This document shows, piece by piece, positions 1-7,442 of a stretch of DNA of 38,908 nucleotides. Source of the stretch: Cupriavidus sp. 2SB (GTDB lineage: Bacteria; Pseudomonadota; Gammaproteobacteria; Burkholderiales; Burkholderiaceae); NCBI RefSeq assembly GCF_005503625.1, contig NZ_SCMX01000066.1:1-38908 (forward strand), written 5' to 3'. The first letter of the stretch is position 1, and every line of letters starts with the position of its first letter. Position numbers and translations under genes: made by a program. The notes below the pieces were generated by a model, which saw only the letters and a list, made by a program, of their open reading frames with translations, had not been told where the DNA came from and made no database searches.

Positions 1-34
1 CAAGCCTCTCGCCCGTGACAAGCGATATTCGAGC

Positions 35-86
35 TTGAACCGCTGGCCCTCTCCCCCGCCCCTCTCCCGCAAGCGGGAGAGGGGAG
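35..86. repeat. Composite palindromic repeat, 3' part (copy 1)
   Basis: This is the right half of the repeat found at six other places in the window: a TTGAACCGCTGG-like segment, then GCCCTCTCCCCCGCC, then the hairpin CCCCTCTCCCGC-AA-GCGGGAGAGGGG. The left half is not visible; either the sequence before position 35 has diverged or this copy is truncated. It lies just beyond the stop codon of the minus-strand SDR gene. Confidence 0.8.
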
Positions 87-98
87 CACACCGAACCA

Positions 99-857
99 CT
101 ACCCCCGCCCCACAAACGGCATCTTCGTCGCCATCACCGTCATGAATTGCACATTGGTTGCCAGCGGCAGGTTGGCCATGTGCAGCACCGAACTGGCGAT
201 GTGCGCCACATCCATCAGCGGTTCCGGGCGGATTTCGCCATTGGCCTGCGGCACACCACGCGCCATGCGGTTGGCCATGTCGGTGCCGGCGTTGCCGATG
301 TCGATCTGGCCGCAGGCAATGTCGTAGGCGCGTCCGTCCAGCGAAAGACTCTTCGTCAGCCCCGTGATCGCGTGCTTGGTCGCCGTGTAGGGCACCGTGT
401 TGGGCCGGGGAGCGTGCGCAGAAATCGAGCCGTTGTTAATGATGCGGCCGCCCTGCGGGTCTTGCGCACGCATCAGCGCGAACGCGCCACGTGCGCACAG
501 GAAGGCGCCGGTCAGGTTCACATCGAGCACAGCCTTCCATTGTTCGACCGAGAGTTCGTCGATGGGTAAGGCCGGGGCATTGACACCGGCGTTGTTGAAC
601 AGCACATCGAGCCGGCCAAAGCGCTCGCGGACCTTCGCGTAGAGCGCATCCACCGAAGCGGGGTCGCTGACATCGCATTGCACGGCCAGCGCAGTCTGCC
701 CGGCAGCATTGGCCTCGTCGGCCAGCGCCTGCAGCGTTTCGGCGGTGCGGCCCGCCAATACCACCTGATAACCATCCGCCAGCATGGCCTGCGCCACGGC
801 CTTGCCAATACCACGGGCGGCGCCCGTGACCAGTGCCACCTTGTTATGCGTTGTCAT
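99..857 (-). CDS. Short-chain dehydrogenase/reductase (SDR)
   Basis: A 252-aa classical SDR, the usual length for the family, and a cytosolic NAD(P)-dependent oxidoreductase of unknown substrate. Visible motifs are the Rossmann glycine motif TGAARGIG near residues 11-18, NNAG in the fourth strand, the serine of NNGSIS, and the catalytic YTATK (YxxxK). The start at 857 is preferred over an upstream ATG at 905 because AGGAGA lies about 9 nt before it and homology begins at MTTHNKVALVTG. It is divergent from the MFS gene at 1118, sharing a gene-free region of about 260 bp that must hold both promoters. Fold and cofactor class are clear; the substrate cannot be read from sequence. Confidence 0.92.
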   Translation of the reverse strand: MTTHNKVALVTGAARGIGKAVAQAMLADGYQVVLAGRTAETLQALADEANAAGQTALAVQCDVSDPASVDALYAKVRERFGRLDVLFNNAGVNAPALPIDELSVEQWKAVLDVNLTGAFLCARGAFALMRAQDPQGGRIINNGSISAHAPRPNTVPYTATKHAITGLTKSLSLDGRAYDIACGQIDIGNAGTDMANRMARGVPQANGEIRPEPLMDVAHIASSVLHMANLPLATNVQFMTVMATKMPFVGRG

Positions 858-1117
858 GCCCGATGTCTCCTGTCGGTGAAAAAGCTGGCGGTCATCGTAC
901 ATCACGTTAGCAAGGGCAACCTTTCAACTTGCCTGCAATCGTCGCTCCACCATGACCCCGCTATGTGTGCAGTTCTAAAGATATAACAACAATGCATTTG
1001 GTCTGAACAAGGGGTTGTCGTACGATTCGCCGCTGGTCGGGGCGAGATAGGTGGAGTGCTGGGGAGGCTTTCGCTGAAACGTTCCGACTCCATTCCAGCC
1101 CTCAAAACTACAAAACC

Positions 1118-2593
1118 ATGTCAGTCGATCTCGCCCTGTCGCCCGCCAGTACGGCGGCGGCCAGCCCGGCGGCCCCGTCGAAGGCCGTCATCCGTTCCGC
1201 CGCCGATGTGACCCGTCTCGTCAACGATGGCGGCGCGGCCGTCAGCAACGCGCGCATCGTGGTAGCCATCGCCCTTGGCGGCATCTTTCTGGATGCCTAC
1301 GACCTTGGCGCACTGGCCTTCGGTCTCAAGGACGTCACCCGCGAATTCAACCTCACGCCGGCCGGCACGGGCATGGTGGCATCGGCCATCACGTTCGGCG
1401 CCATCGTCGGTGCGTTCCTGGGCGGCTACCTGACCGACCGCATCGGCCGCTACCGCGTGTTCATGGCCGACATGCTCTGCTTCGTCTTTGCCGCCATCGC
1501 CTGTGCGCTGGCACCGAACGAGTACGTGCTGGCCGGTGCGCGCTTTGTGATGGGCCTGGGCGTCGGCATCGACCTGCCGGTGGCCATGGCGTTCCTCGCG
1601 GAATTCTCGAAACTGAAGGGACACGGCAACAAGGCCGCGCGCGTGGCCATGTGGTGCCCCACCTGGTACGCGGCGATCTGCGTCTCGTACCTGCTCGTGC
1701 TCGGCTGCTACTCGATCCTGCCGGAATCGCATAGCGGCCTGCTGTGGCGCATCATCCTCGGCTTCGGCGCGGTGCCCGCGCTGATCATCATCGCCGTGCG
1801 CAGCCGCTACATGAGCGAATCCCCGATCTGGGCCGCCAACCAGGGCGACCTCGAAGGCGCGGCCAAGATCCTGCGGAAGTCCTACGGCATCGACGCCACC
1901 GTGGCGCCCGACGCGGTAGTGGAGCCGCCCAAGCGTCCGGCCTCGTGGCGCAACTACGGCCTGCTGCTCAAGGGCGTGTACGCGCGCCGGACCACGCTGG
2001 CCACGATCATGTCGATTGCCTCGTCGTTCGCCTATAACGCGGTGGCGTTCGGCCTGCCCGTCATCATCGCCAGCTTCCTGGCGCAGACGATGCTGAACAC
2101 GATCCTGATCTCGCTGGCGCTGAACCTGCTGTTCGCGTTCGTCGGCGGCCTGATCGGCGTGTACCTTGTGCCGAAGACCGGCGCGTGGAAGCTGACTGTG
2201 ACCGGCTACGCCTTCCAGCTGGCCGCACTGGTCGGCCTGGCGCTGATCGGCAAGCCGGCCGGCACGGCGCAGATCGCCCTCGCCATCTCGTTCCTGGCGG
2301 TCTTCCTGCTGGGCCAGGGCTTCGGTCCCGGCGCGCATACCATGACATACGCGTCGCTGAGCTACCCCACCTCGCTGCGCGGCGTGGGCGTGGGCTTCAA
2401 CCAGACGCTGATGCGCGCCAGTTCCACGGCATCGCTGTTCCTGTTCCCGGTGCTGGCCGCCACGCTGGCTACCAAGGTGTTCTGGGTGATCGCGCTGGCT
2501 CCGCTGCTTGGGTTGCTGGCGCTGCTGGCGATCCGCTGGGAACCGGCGAACTACGATGTGGATGCCGAGGATTTTGTGGCAAGCAAGGTCTGA
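1118..2593 (+). CDS. MFS transporter (sugar/acid porter-like)
   Basis: A 491-aa protein with about 12 hydrophobic segments, so an inner-membrane secondary carrier of the major facilitator superfamily. Helix 1 carries the D-Y-D-L motif of the sugar-porter/aromatic-acid type (GIFLDAYDLGALAFGL). The loop between helices 2 and 3 has the MFS signature GYLTDRIGRYR. A long hydrophilic N-terminus of about 45 residues precedes helix 1. No clear Shine-Dalgarno sequence precedes ATG 1118, but the next in-frame starts lie inside conserved sequence. It is divergent from the SDR gene, which may modify the imported compound (inference from position only). It ends close to the convergent threonine dehydratase gene. 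Confidence 0.88.
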   Translation: MSVDLALSPASTAAASPAAPSKAVIRSAADVTRLVNDGGAAVSNARIVVAIALGGIFLDAYDLGALAFGLKDVTREFNLTPAGTGMVASAITFGAIVGAFLGGYLTDRIGRYRVFMADMLCFVFAAIACALAPNEYVLAGARFVMGLGVGIDLPVAMAFLAEFSKLKGHGNKAARVAMWCPTWYAAICVSYLLVLGCYSILPESHSGLLWRIILGFGAVPALIIIAVRSRYMSESPIWAANQGDLEGAAKILRKSYGIDATVAPDAVVEPPKRPASWRNYGLLLKGVYARRTTLATIMSIASSFAYNAVAFGLPVIIASFLAQTMLNTILISLALNLLFAFVGGLIGVYLVPKTGAWKLTVTGYAFQLAALVGLALIGKPAGTAQIALAISFLAVFLLGQGFGPGAHTMTYASLSYPTSLRGVGVGFNQTLMRASSTASLFLFPVLAATLATKVFWVIALAPLLGLLALLAIRWEPANYDVDAEDFVASKV

Positions 2594-2601
2594 CGGTTTG
2601 A

Positions 2602-2631
2602 CTCCCCTCTCCCGCAAGCGGGAGAGGGGAG
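2602..2631. repeat. Repeat hairpin fragment (copy 2)
   Basis: A perfect 14-bp inverted repeat with a 2-nt loop, CTCCCCTCTCCCGC-AA-GCGGGAGAGGGGAG, matching the terminal hairpins of the full repeat. It lies in the 52-bp gap between two convergent genes. The following bases (GCAATTTACCGC) resemble the spacer of the full copies (GCAATTTGTACCGC), so a decayed remnant may reach the 3' end of the threonine dehydratase gene. Confidence 0.8.
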
Positions 2632-2645
2632 AAACCCGTAGCAAT

Positions 2646-3713
2646 TTACCGCGCTCCCTCCGCCCGCTCCGCCACGATCCGCAACCGGTCGAAGTTCATG
2701 TTCGCCCCCGACGTGATCGCCACCAGCGATTGCGCCGATCCCTCGGGCAACCCTTCCGCATACTGTTTCAACCCCGCCACGGCCAGTGCGCCGGCCGGTT
2801 CCACCAGGCTGCGGGTGTCCTGGAACACGTCCTTGATCGCCGCGCACAGGGCGTCGGTATCCACGGTCAGCACGCCATCCAGCAGATGCCGACATAGCCG
2901 GAAGGTCTCTTCCCCTACGCGCTTGACCGCCGTGCCATCCGAGAACAGCCCCACCGTTTCCAGCGTCACCCGCTCGCCGGCTACCAGCGAGCGGGCCATG
3001 GCGCAGGAGTCCTCGGTTTGCACGCCGATCACGCGCACCTCGGGCCGCACCGCCTTGATATAGGACGCCACGCCCGCCGCCAGGCTGCCGCCGCCAATCG
3101 GCACAAACACGGCGTCCAGTGCGCCGCGATGCTGGCGCAGGATCTCCATGCCTACCGTGCCCTGCCCGGCAATCACGTCGGGATCATCGAACGCCGGGAT
3201 GAACGTGAGCGCATGCTCTCGCTGCAAGACCATGGCGTGGTCGTAGGCATCGGAATACGACTCACCGGCCAGCACCACTTCCACCATGTCGCCCCCGTGG
3301 GCGCGTACGGCATCCACCTTGACCTGTGGCGCGGTCTGCGGCACCACGATGATGGCGCGCACGCCCAGCCGCGCGGCGGACAGTGCCACGCCCTGCGCGT
3401 GGTTGCCGGCCGACGCCGTGATCACGCCGCGCGCCAATGCATCGGCGGGCAGGTTGACCATCTTGTTGTAGGCACCGCGTACCTTGAAGGAGAAAACGGG
3501 CTGGTGATCCTCGCGCTTGAGCCAGACGCGGTGACCGAGCCGGGCCGAGAGGCTCGATGCCTGTTCCAGCACCGTCTCGCGCGCCACGTCGTAGACCCGG
3601 GCGGTCAGGATGCGCCGCAGGTAGTCATCGGCATCGATCGCGCCGATATCGGCGGCAACCGGCACAGAATGCAAGAACGGGGAGACGGTCGAAACGTGGG
3701 CGGTCGATGGCAT
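2646..3713 (-). CDS. ilvA: Threonine dehydratase, catalytic domain only
   Basis: A PLP enzyme of the fold-type II serine/threonine dehydratase family, expected to convert threonine to 2-oxobutanoate and ammonia, the first step towards isoleucine. The PLP lysine lies in SFKVRGAYNK (Lys77). SAGNHAQG and the phosphate-binding loop GGGSLAAG are also present. The protein is 355 aa and ends right after NMNFDRLRIVAERAEGAR, the point where biosynthetic IlvA proteins continue into the ACT-like regulatory domain. No allosteric isoleucine site is therefore visible. The start at 3713 has AGGAG at suitable spacing; upstream in-frame ATGs fall in leader DNA. The leader (3757-3880) contains an Ile-rich peptide and a terminator, which argues for a biosynthetic rather than a catabolic (tdcB-like) role. 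The symbol reflects that reading. Confidence 0.88.
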   Translation of the reverse strand: MPSTAHVSTVSPFLHSVPVAADIGAIDADDYLRRILTARVYDVARETVLEQASSLSARLGHRVWLKREDHQPVFSFKVRGAYNKMVNLPADALARGVITASAGNHAQGVALSAARLGVRAIIVVPQTAPQVKVDAVRAHGGDMVEVVLAGESYSDAYDHAMVLQREHALTFIPAFDDPDVIAGQGTVGMEILRQHRGALDAVFVPIGGGSLAAGVASYIKAVRPEVRVIGVQTEDSCAMARSLVAGERVTLETVGLFSDGTAVKRVGEETFRLCRHLLDGVLTVDTDALCAAIKDVFQDTRSLVEPAGALAVAGLKQYAEGLPEGSAQSLVAITSGANMNFDRLRIVAERAEGAR

Positions 3714-3756
3714 ACGGCACTCCTGGCTGAAAGCGTGGAACCCAGGAGGCGGCAAC

Positions 3757-3783
3757 AAAAAACCCGCCTCGTTGGGCGGGTTT
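3757..3783 (-). terminator. Attenuator terminator in the ilvA leader
   Basis: Read on the minus strand, AAACCCGCC-CAACGA-GGCGGGTTT forms a perfect 9-bp stem with a 6-nt loop, followed by further T residues (six in a row in all). It lies about 45 nt before the ilvA start codon and downstream of the leader peptide stop. It should therefore stop transcription before the structural gene unless the left arm is paired elsewhere. Confidence 0.88.
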
Positions 3784-3830
3784 GTTTGTCTGTTTCGGAC
3801 GCGCGCTAACCCACCATTCTTGGAATGGTG
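3775..3830 (-). promoter_or_regulatory. Attenuator alternative stems (pause and antiterminator)
   Basis: Two exclusive pairings can be read on the minus strand. Segment 1 (CACCATTC, 3830-3823) pairs perfectly with segment 2 (GAATGGTG, 3819-3812) across a 3-nt loop. Overlapping segment 2, GGTGGGTT (3815-3808) can instead pair over all 8 positions, with one G-U, with AACCCGCC (3782-3775), the left arm of the terminator. GGTGGGTT is nearly the same as the terminator's right arm GGCGGGTT, so the two compete for one partner. Segment 1 lies inside the leader codons just after the Ile cluster, where a stalled ribosome would cover it. Upstream, TTGACA at 3917-3912 is a possible -35 box with a poor -10. 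Confidence 0.75.
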
Positions 3831-3880
3831 CGAATAATCGCGATGGCGATGGCGTTGGATTGCAGGCCGAGACAGGTCAT
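3806..3880 (-). CDS. Isoleucine-rich leader peptide of ilvA
   Basis: A 24-codon open frame reading M-T-C-L-G-L-Q-S-N then AIAIAIIRTIPRMVG and TAG. Five of the 24 codons are Ile (ATC, ATC, ATT, ATT, ATT), with two Thr, two Leu and one Val. The Ile cluster ends just before RNA segment 1, and the stop codon overlaps the antiterminator segment, as in classical amino-acid attenuators. No Shine-Dalgarno sequence is evident before the ATG. If the TTGACA at 3917-3912 is the real -35, transcription would begin almost at the ATG, so the message could be leaderless (inference). The composition and position are seen directly; translation is untested. Confidence 0.72.
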   Translation of the reverse strand: MTCLGLQSNAIAIAIIRTIPRMVG

Positions 3881-4190
3881 GGCAGCGAGTGTCACGGATT
3901 TCACTACATCGTGTCAATCCCGGTGCATGGATGGCGTGTGCAGGACAAGCCGCCTGTTGTAGCGGCGCCGATTCCCGCAATCCGTTACGCAGCGCGGCCT
4001 ACAGGCGTATGCAACCTCGTATTAGAATCGGCGCTGTTGCGCCACACCGCCTGTCAAAGCCAGTGGTCATGATCCGGGCATGCATTTGCCATGGACTGGT
4101 TTTGGGTCAAACAGGCGGCGGCATTTCAGTTTCAGACAATTCCATCCGATATCCATCCTGCGTCCACCGGACTTCGGGCATAAAAAGTAC

Positions 4191-5984
4191 ATGACCGCGC
4201 TTGCATACGATGTAGCCCTGGCACCCGAGCCGGCCGACCGCCGTGCGCACGGTGCCACCCCTGCCGGGGGCGAGGCCTGGGCGTTGCTGGAAGCATCCGG
4301 CGCGCTGGCCATGTGGGTGGACGCCCAGGGCCGGATTCTCGAAGCCACCGAGACCACAGCCGATCTGCTGGTGTACCCGCTCGACTATCTGCGCGGTGCG
4401 TCGTTGCTCGACCTCGTTGCGCTGGAATCCCGTGAGCGTGTTGCCCAGATGCTGAATGGCTGCGCCCACGATGGCGCCGCGCGCCGCGAGCGCGTGCGCA
4501 TGGCCGGCGGCATTGGCGGCCCGGACTGGATCGACCTCCGGGTCAGCCAGCACACCGCGTCCAATGGCGCCCGCACCCTGCTGCTCTTCGGCCACGACAT
4601 TACCGACTGGGTGGAATCCCAGCGCGAACTGACCGAGCGTGCCTTCCTGGATCCGCTGACCGGCGTGGGCAACCGCGCCTATATTCGCAAGCGGATCGAG
4701 GAATACACGTCCGGGCAACGCCTTGCCCAGCCCGGCAACGCGGCAGGCCAGGGCTTTGCGCTGGCGCTGATGGACCTGGACGGGTTCAAGAACATCAATG
4801 ATTCGCTCGGCCACGAGTTCGGTGACGCGCTGCTCAAGGAAGTGGGCGCCCGGCTGCAGGACACCGTGCGCACGCGGCACAGCGTGGCACGTCTGGGCGG
4901 CGACGAGTTCGTGCTGCTGCTCGATGGCCTGGCTTCCGAGGCCGACGCCGTGCGGATTCTGGAGCGCGTGATCCACGTCTGCCGCCAGCCCTTCCTGCTG
5001 GGCGGCTGCCATGTGCGCATCACCACCAGCATTGGGCTGGCCTATTCGGCCGGCGCGCCGCAGAGCGAATCGCAATGGCTGCGCCGCGCGGACCTGGCGA
5101 TGTACGAGGCCAAGGCGCTGGGCAAGAACCGCTACTGCGTCTATACGTCCGAACTCGATCGCCGGCTCGACGAGCAGTTCCGCATCGAGCAAAGCATGTT
5201 CGAGGCCGTGCAGAACGGCGAATTCCTGCTGCACTACCAGCCCATCGTCTGGCCGGACTCCGGCAAGATCTGCGCGGTGGAGGCGCTGATGCGCTGGGAG
5301 CATGCCGGTGAAGCCATTCGCCCGGACATCTTCATTCCCGTGGCCGAGAAGAATGGCCTGATCAAGCATCTGGGCGCCTGGGCGCTGCGCTGCGCCTGCG
5401 CGCAACTGGCGGCCTGGGATGCACAGGGCATCCACGTGGGCCATATGTCGGTGAACGTATCGGCCGTGCAGTTCCTGCATCCGAACTTCTTCGACAGCGT
5501 GCGCGCCGCCATCCAGGACGCCGGTATCGGCGCGGACCGTCTGGTGCTGGAAATCACGGAAAGCGTGCTGATGACCGACCCGAAGGCGGCCGAGCAATTG
5601 CTGCTGTCGCTGCGCGCGCTCGGCATCCGCTTTGCCGTGGACGATTTCGGCACCGGCTATTCGAGCCTGTCCTATCTGCGCCGCTTCCCGCTGTCTGCAC
5701 TCAAGGTGGACCGCAGTTTCGTGGCGGACATGATCGATTCCCCGCACGCGCGGACCATTGTCTCCGCGGTGCTGTCGCTGGCGCGCGAGCTGGGCCTGGT
5801 GGCCATCGCCGAGGGCGTGGAGACCGAGGCGCAAGGCGATCTGCTCGCGGCGCAGGGCTGCGATCTCGTACAGGGCTGGCGCTATGCGCGCGCCCTGAGT
5901 CCGGCCGATTTCGAGAACTCGGTGCTCGACGGCACGCTCGTCATGGGCCAGGGTGAAGTCTTCACGCAACGGGTGGCTGCCTGA
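4191..5984 (+). CDS. PAS-GGDEF-EAL c-di-GMP synthase/phosphodiesterase
   Basis: A 597-aa protein with no predicted membrane segment: PAS-like sensor about residues 28-140, GGDEF about 145-320, EAL about 335-580. GGDEF is intact (RLGGDEF, 236-240). The I-site position that reads RxxD in product-inhibited cyclases is RTRH (227-230), so feedback inhibition is probably lost. The EAL domain keeps EALMRWE (364-), Asn422, LEITES with Glu454, DDFGTGYSS (484-492), KVDRSF and AEGVET, so phosphodiesterase activity is expected. ATG 4191 is chosen because conserved sequence begins there; an in-frame ATG at 4080 would add a basic 37-residue stretch, and neither start has a strong Shine-Dalgarno sequence. 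The stop overlaps the next gene by 1 nt (TGATG), implying translational coupling. Confidence 0.93.
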   Translation: MTALAYDVALAPEPADRRAHGATPAGGEAWALLEASGALAMWVDAQGRILEATETTADLLVYPLDYLRGASLLDLVALESRERVAQMLNGCAHDGAARRERVRMAGGIGGPDWIDLRVSQHTASNGARTLLLFGHDITDWVESQRELTERAFLDPLTGVGNRAYIRKRIEEYTSGQRLAQPGNAAGQGFALALMDLDGFKNINDSLGHEFGDALLKEVGARLQDTVRTRHSVARLGGDEFVLLLDGLASEADAVRILERVIHVCRQPFLLGGCHVRITTSIGLAYSAGAPQSESQWLRRADLAMYEAKALGKNRYCVYTSELDRRLDEQFRIEQSMFEAVQNGEFLLHYQPIVWPDSGKICAVEALMRWEHAGEAIRPDIFIPVAEKNGLIKHLGAWALRCACAQLAAWDAQGIHVGHMSVNVSAVQFLHPNFFDSVRAAIQDAGIGADRLVLEITESVLMTDPKAAEQLLLSLRALGIRFAVDDFGTGYSSLSYLRRFPLSALKVDRSFVADMIDSPHARTIVSAVLSLARELGLVAIAEGVETEAQGDLLAAQGCDLVQGWRYARALSPADFENSVLDGTLVMGQGEVFTQRVAA

Positions 5985-7435
5985 TGTCATCCAAGACAGC
6001 CTTCTTCGAGACCTTGTGGGCACGGATGGCGCAGCAGGGAGACTTCCCCACGCTGCAGTACTGTGTCGACAACATCTTCAAGACGCTCAATGCCGATCTC
6101 AGCGTAGGCGAGATGGCCACGAGCGTGCTCTCCGATTTCAGCCTGTCGCAGAAGGTGATCCGGCTGGCCAACTCGGCCATGTACCGCTCTTTCGGCGGCG
6201 AGGTCACCACGGTCTCGCGCGCGATCCTGGTCCTGGGCGTGGAGGCAATCAGCCACCTCACGCTCGGCATCCAGTTGCTCGATTACTTCCACGGCGTGGC
6301 GCCCAAGCGCCCGCAGGCCGCCAAGGCGCTGCAACGCGTGCTGGTGGCGGGCGAGATCACGCGCGCACTGAGCCAGGCACGCGGCATCAACGAGGGCGAG
6401 GAAGCCGTCGTCTGCACGTTGATGTACCACATGAGCCGGCTGCTGCTGGTCTTCTACTTCCCCGACGAATGGGAGCGCGTGGAGGCCATGTGCGCCGCGC
6501 ATCCGATGACGGAGAACGAGGCCACGCTGGAGGTGCTTGGCGTCTCGCTGGAGGAAATCGCCGAGGCCGCTGCCGCGAAATGGCGCCTGCCGGGACTGAT
6601 CGCCCATGCGATGAAACCTCGCACGATCTCGTCGGACACCCGCATCGAAACGCATTCGGACTGGCTTGCCGCCATCGCCCATGTTTCCTCCGAAGCGGCG
6701 GTAACCATGGTGCGCGAAGGCACCCAGGAATCGGTCGAGGCGCTGCTGATGTCGCACGCCAAGATGCTGGGCCTGAATCCCGGCGATGTCGGCGTGGCCG
6801 TGAGCCAGGCCGATACGCTCAATGCCTCGATCACCGAGGCGGAAACGGTCGCTCCCACGGATGGCGCGGCGTCGCACGGTGCGCAGCCCGTACACGTGCT
6901 GGAGCGGCTGCAGCAAGGTCTGGCCGAGGTACGCCGCGAAGGTGCGGGCCTGTCGGTGTCTCAACTGGCGCCGATGGTGCTGGAGACCAGCATGCGCGCG
7001 CTGGATTTTTCGCGCTGCTTCCTGATGATGCTGAACCCGGCGACGCGGCGTTTCCACGCGCGGCTGGGCTTTGGCGAAGGCATGCGCGAGGCATTGCCGG
7101 CGCTGTCGTTCGAGGAAGGATTCGTCCCCGACGTCTTCCACTTCGCGGGCCTGTCGTCGCGGCCCCTGCTGATCGAGGACACGTTCGAGCCTGAAGTGGC
7201 GCACCGCATGCCGCGCTGGTATCGCGATGCATTGCCCGACGCGCGCTCCGTGGTGCTGGCACCCGTCAAGATGCGCAATCGCTGTATCGCGCTGATCTAC
7301 GGCGACTGGGGCGCAACGCGCATGCCGGCCGCCCTCGGCGAAGCCGAGATCGATGCCATCGACGCATTGATGCAGGAGATCGCCGCTGGGGTCATGCGCG
7401 CGGCGCCCGACCGCAGCGTGCCGCGTCCGCGCTGA
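5984..7435 (+). CDS. HDOD-domain protein with C-terminal GAF-like domain
   Basis: A 483-aa cytosolic protein. Residues about 20-220 are an HDOD domain: the typical opening with TLQYCVDNIFKTL and the VLSDFSLSQKVIRLANSAMY helix region, then LGVEAISHLTLG. HDOD domains are HD-like helical folds without the metal-binding residues and generally act as signalling adaptors. Residues about 300-470 resemble a GAF domain (SRCFLMMLNPATRRF, then VVLAPVKMRNRCIALIYGDW). Its ATG overlaps the stop of the GGDEF-EAL gene, so the two are surely co-expressed and may work together in c-di-GMP output. It ends 7 bp from the convergent GAF-GGDEF gene. No enzymatic function can be claimed. Confidence 0.88.
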   Translation: MSSKTAFFETLWARMAQQGDFPTLQYCVDNIFKTLNADLSVGEMATSVLSDFSLSQKVIRLANSAMYRSFGGEVTTVSRAILVLGVEAISHLTLGIQLLDYFHGVAPKRPQAAKALQRVLVAGEITRALSQARGINEGEEAVVCTLMYHMSRLLLVFYFPDEWERVEAMCAAHPMTENEATLEVLGVSLEEIAEAAAAKWRLPGLIAHAMKPRTISSDTRIETHSDWLAAIAHVSSEAAVTMVREGTQESVEALLMSHAKMLGLNPGDVGVAVSQADTLNASITEAETVAPTDGAASHGAQPVHVLERLQQGLAEVRREGAGLSVSQLAPMVLETSMRALDFSRCFLMMLNPATRRFHARLGFGEGMREALPALSFEEGFVPDVFHFAGLSSRPLLIEDTFEPEVAHRMPRWYRDALPDARSVVLAPVKMRNRCIALIYGDWGATRMPAALGEAEIDAIDALMQEIAAGVMRAAPDRSVPRPR

Positions 7436-7442
7436 TCCGGCG

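Noticed and set aside
1121..2644. Long minus-strand open frame of 507 codons opposite the MFS gene
   Set aside because: It mirrors the real gene in a high-GC antisense frame; the product is Arg/His/Gln-rich without domains and begins in repeat DNA.
4107..6023. 638-codon antisense frame over the GGDEF-EAL gene
   Set aside because: Low-complexity product without any family motif; the plus-strand frame has complete catalytic motifs.
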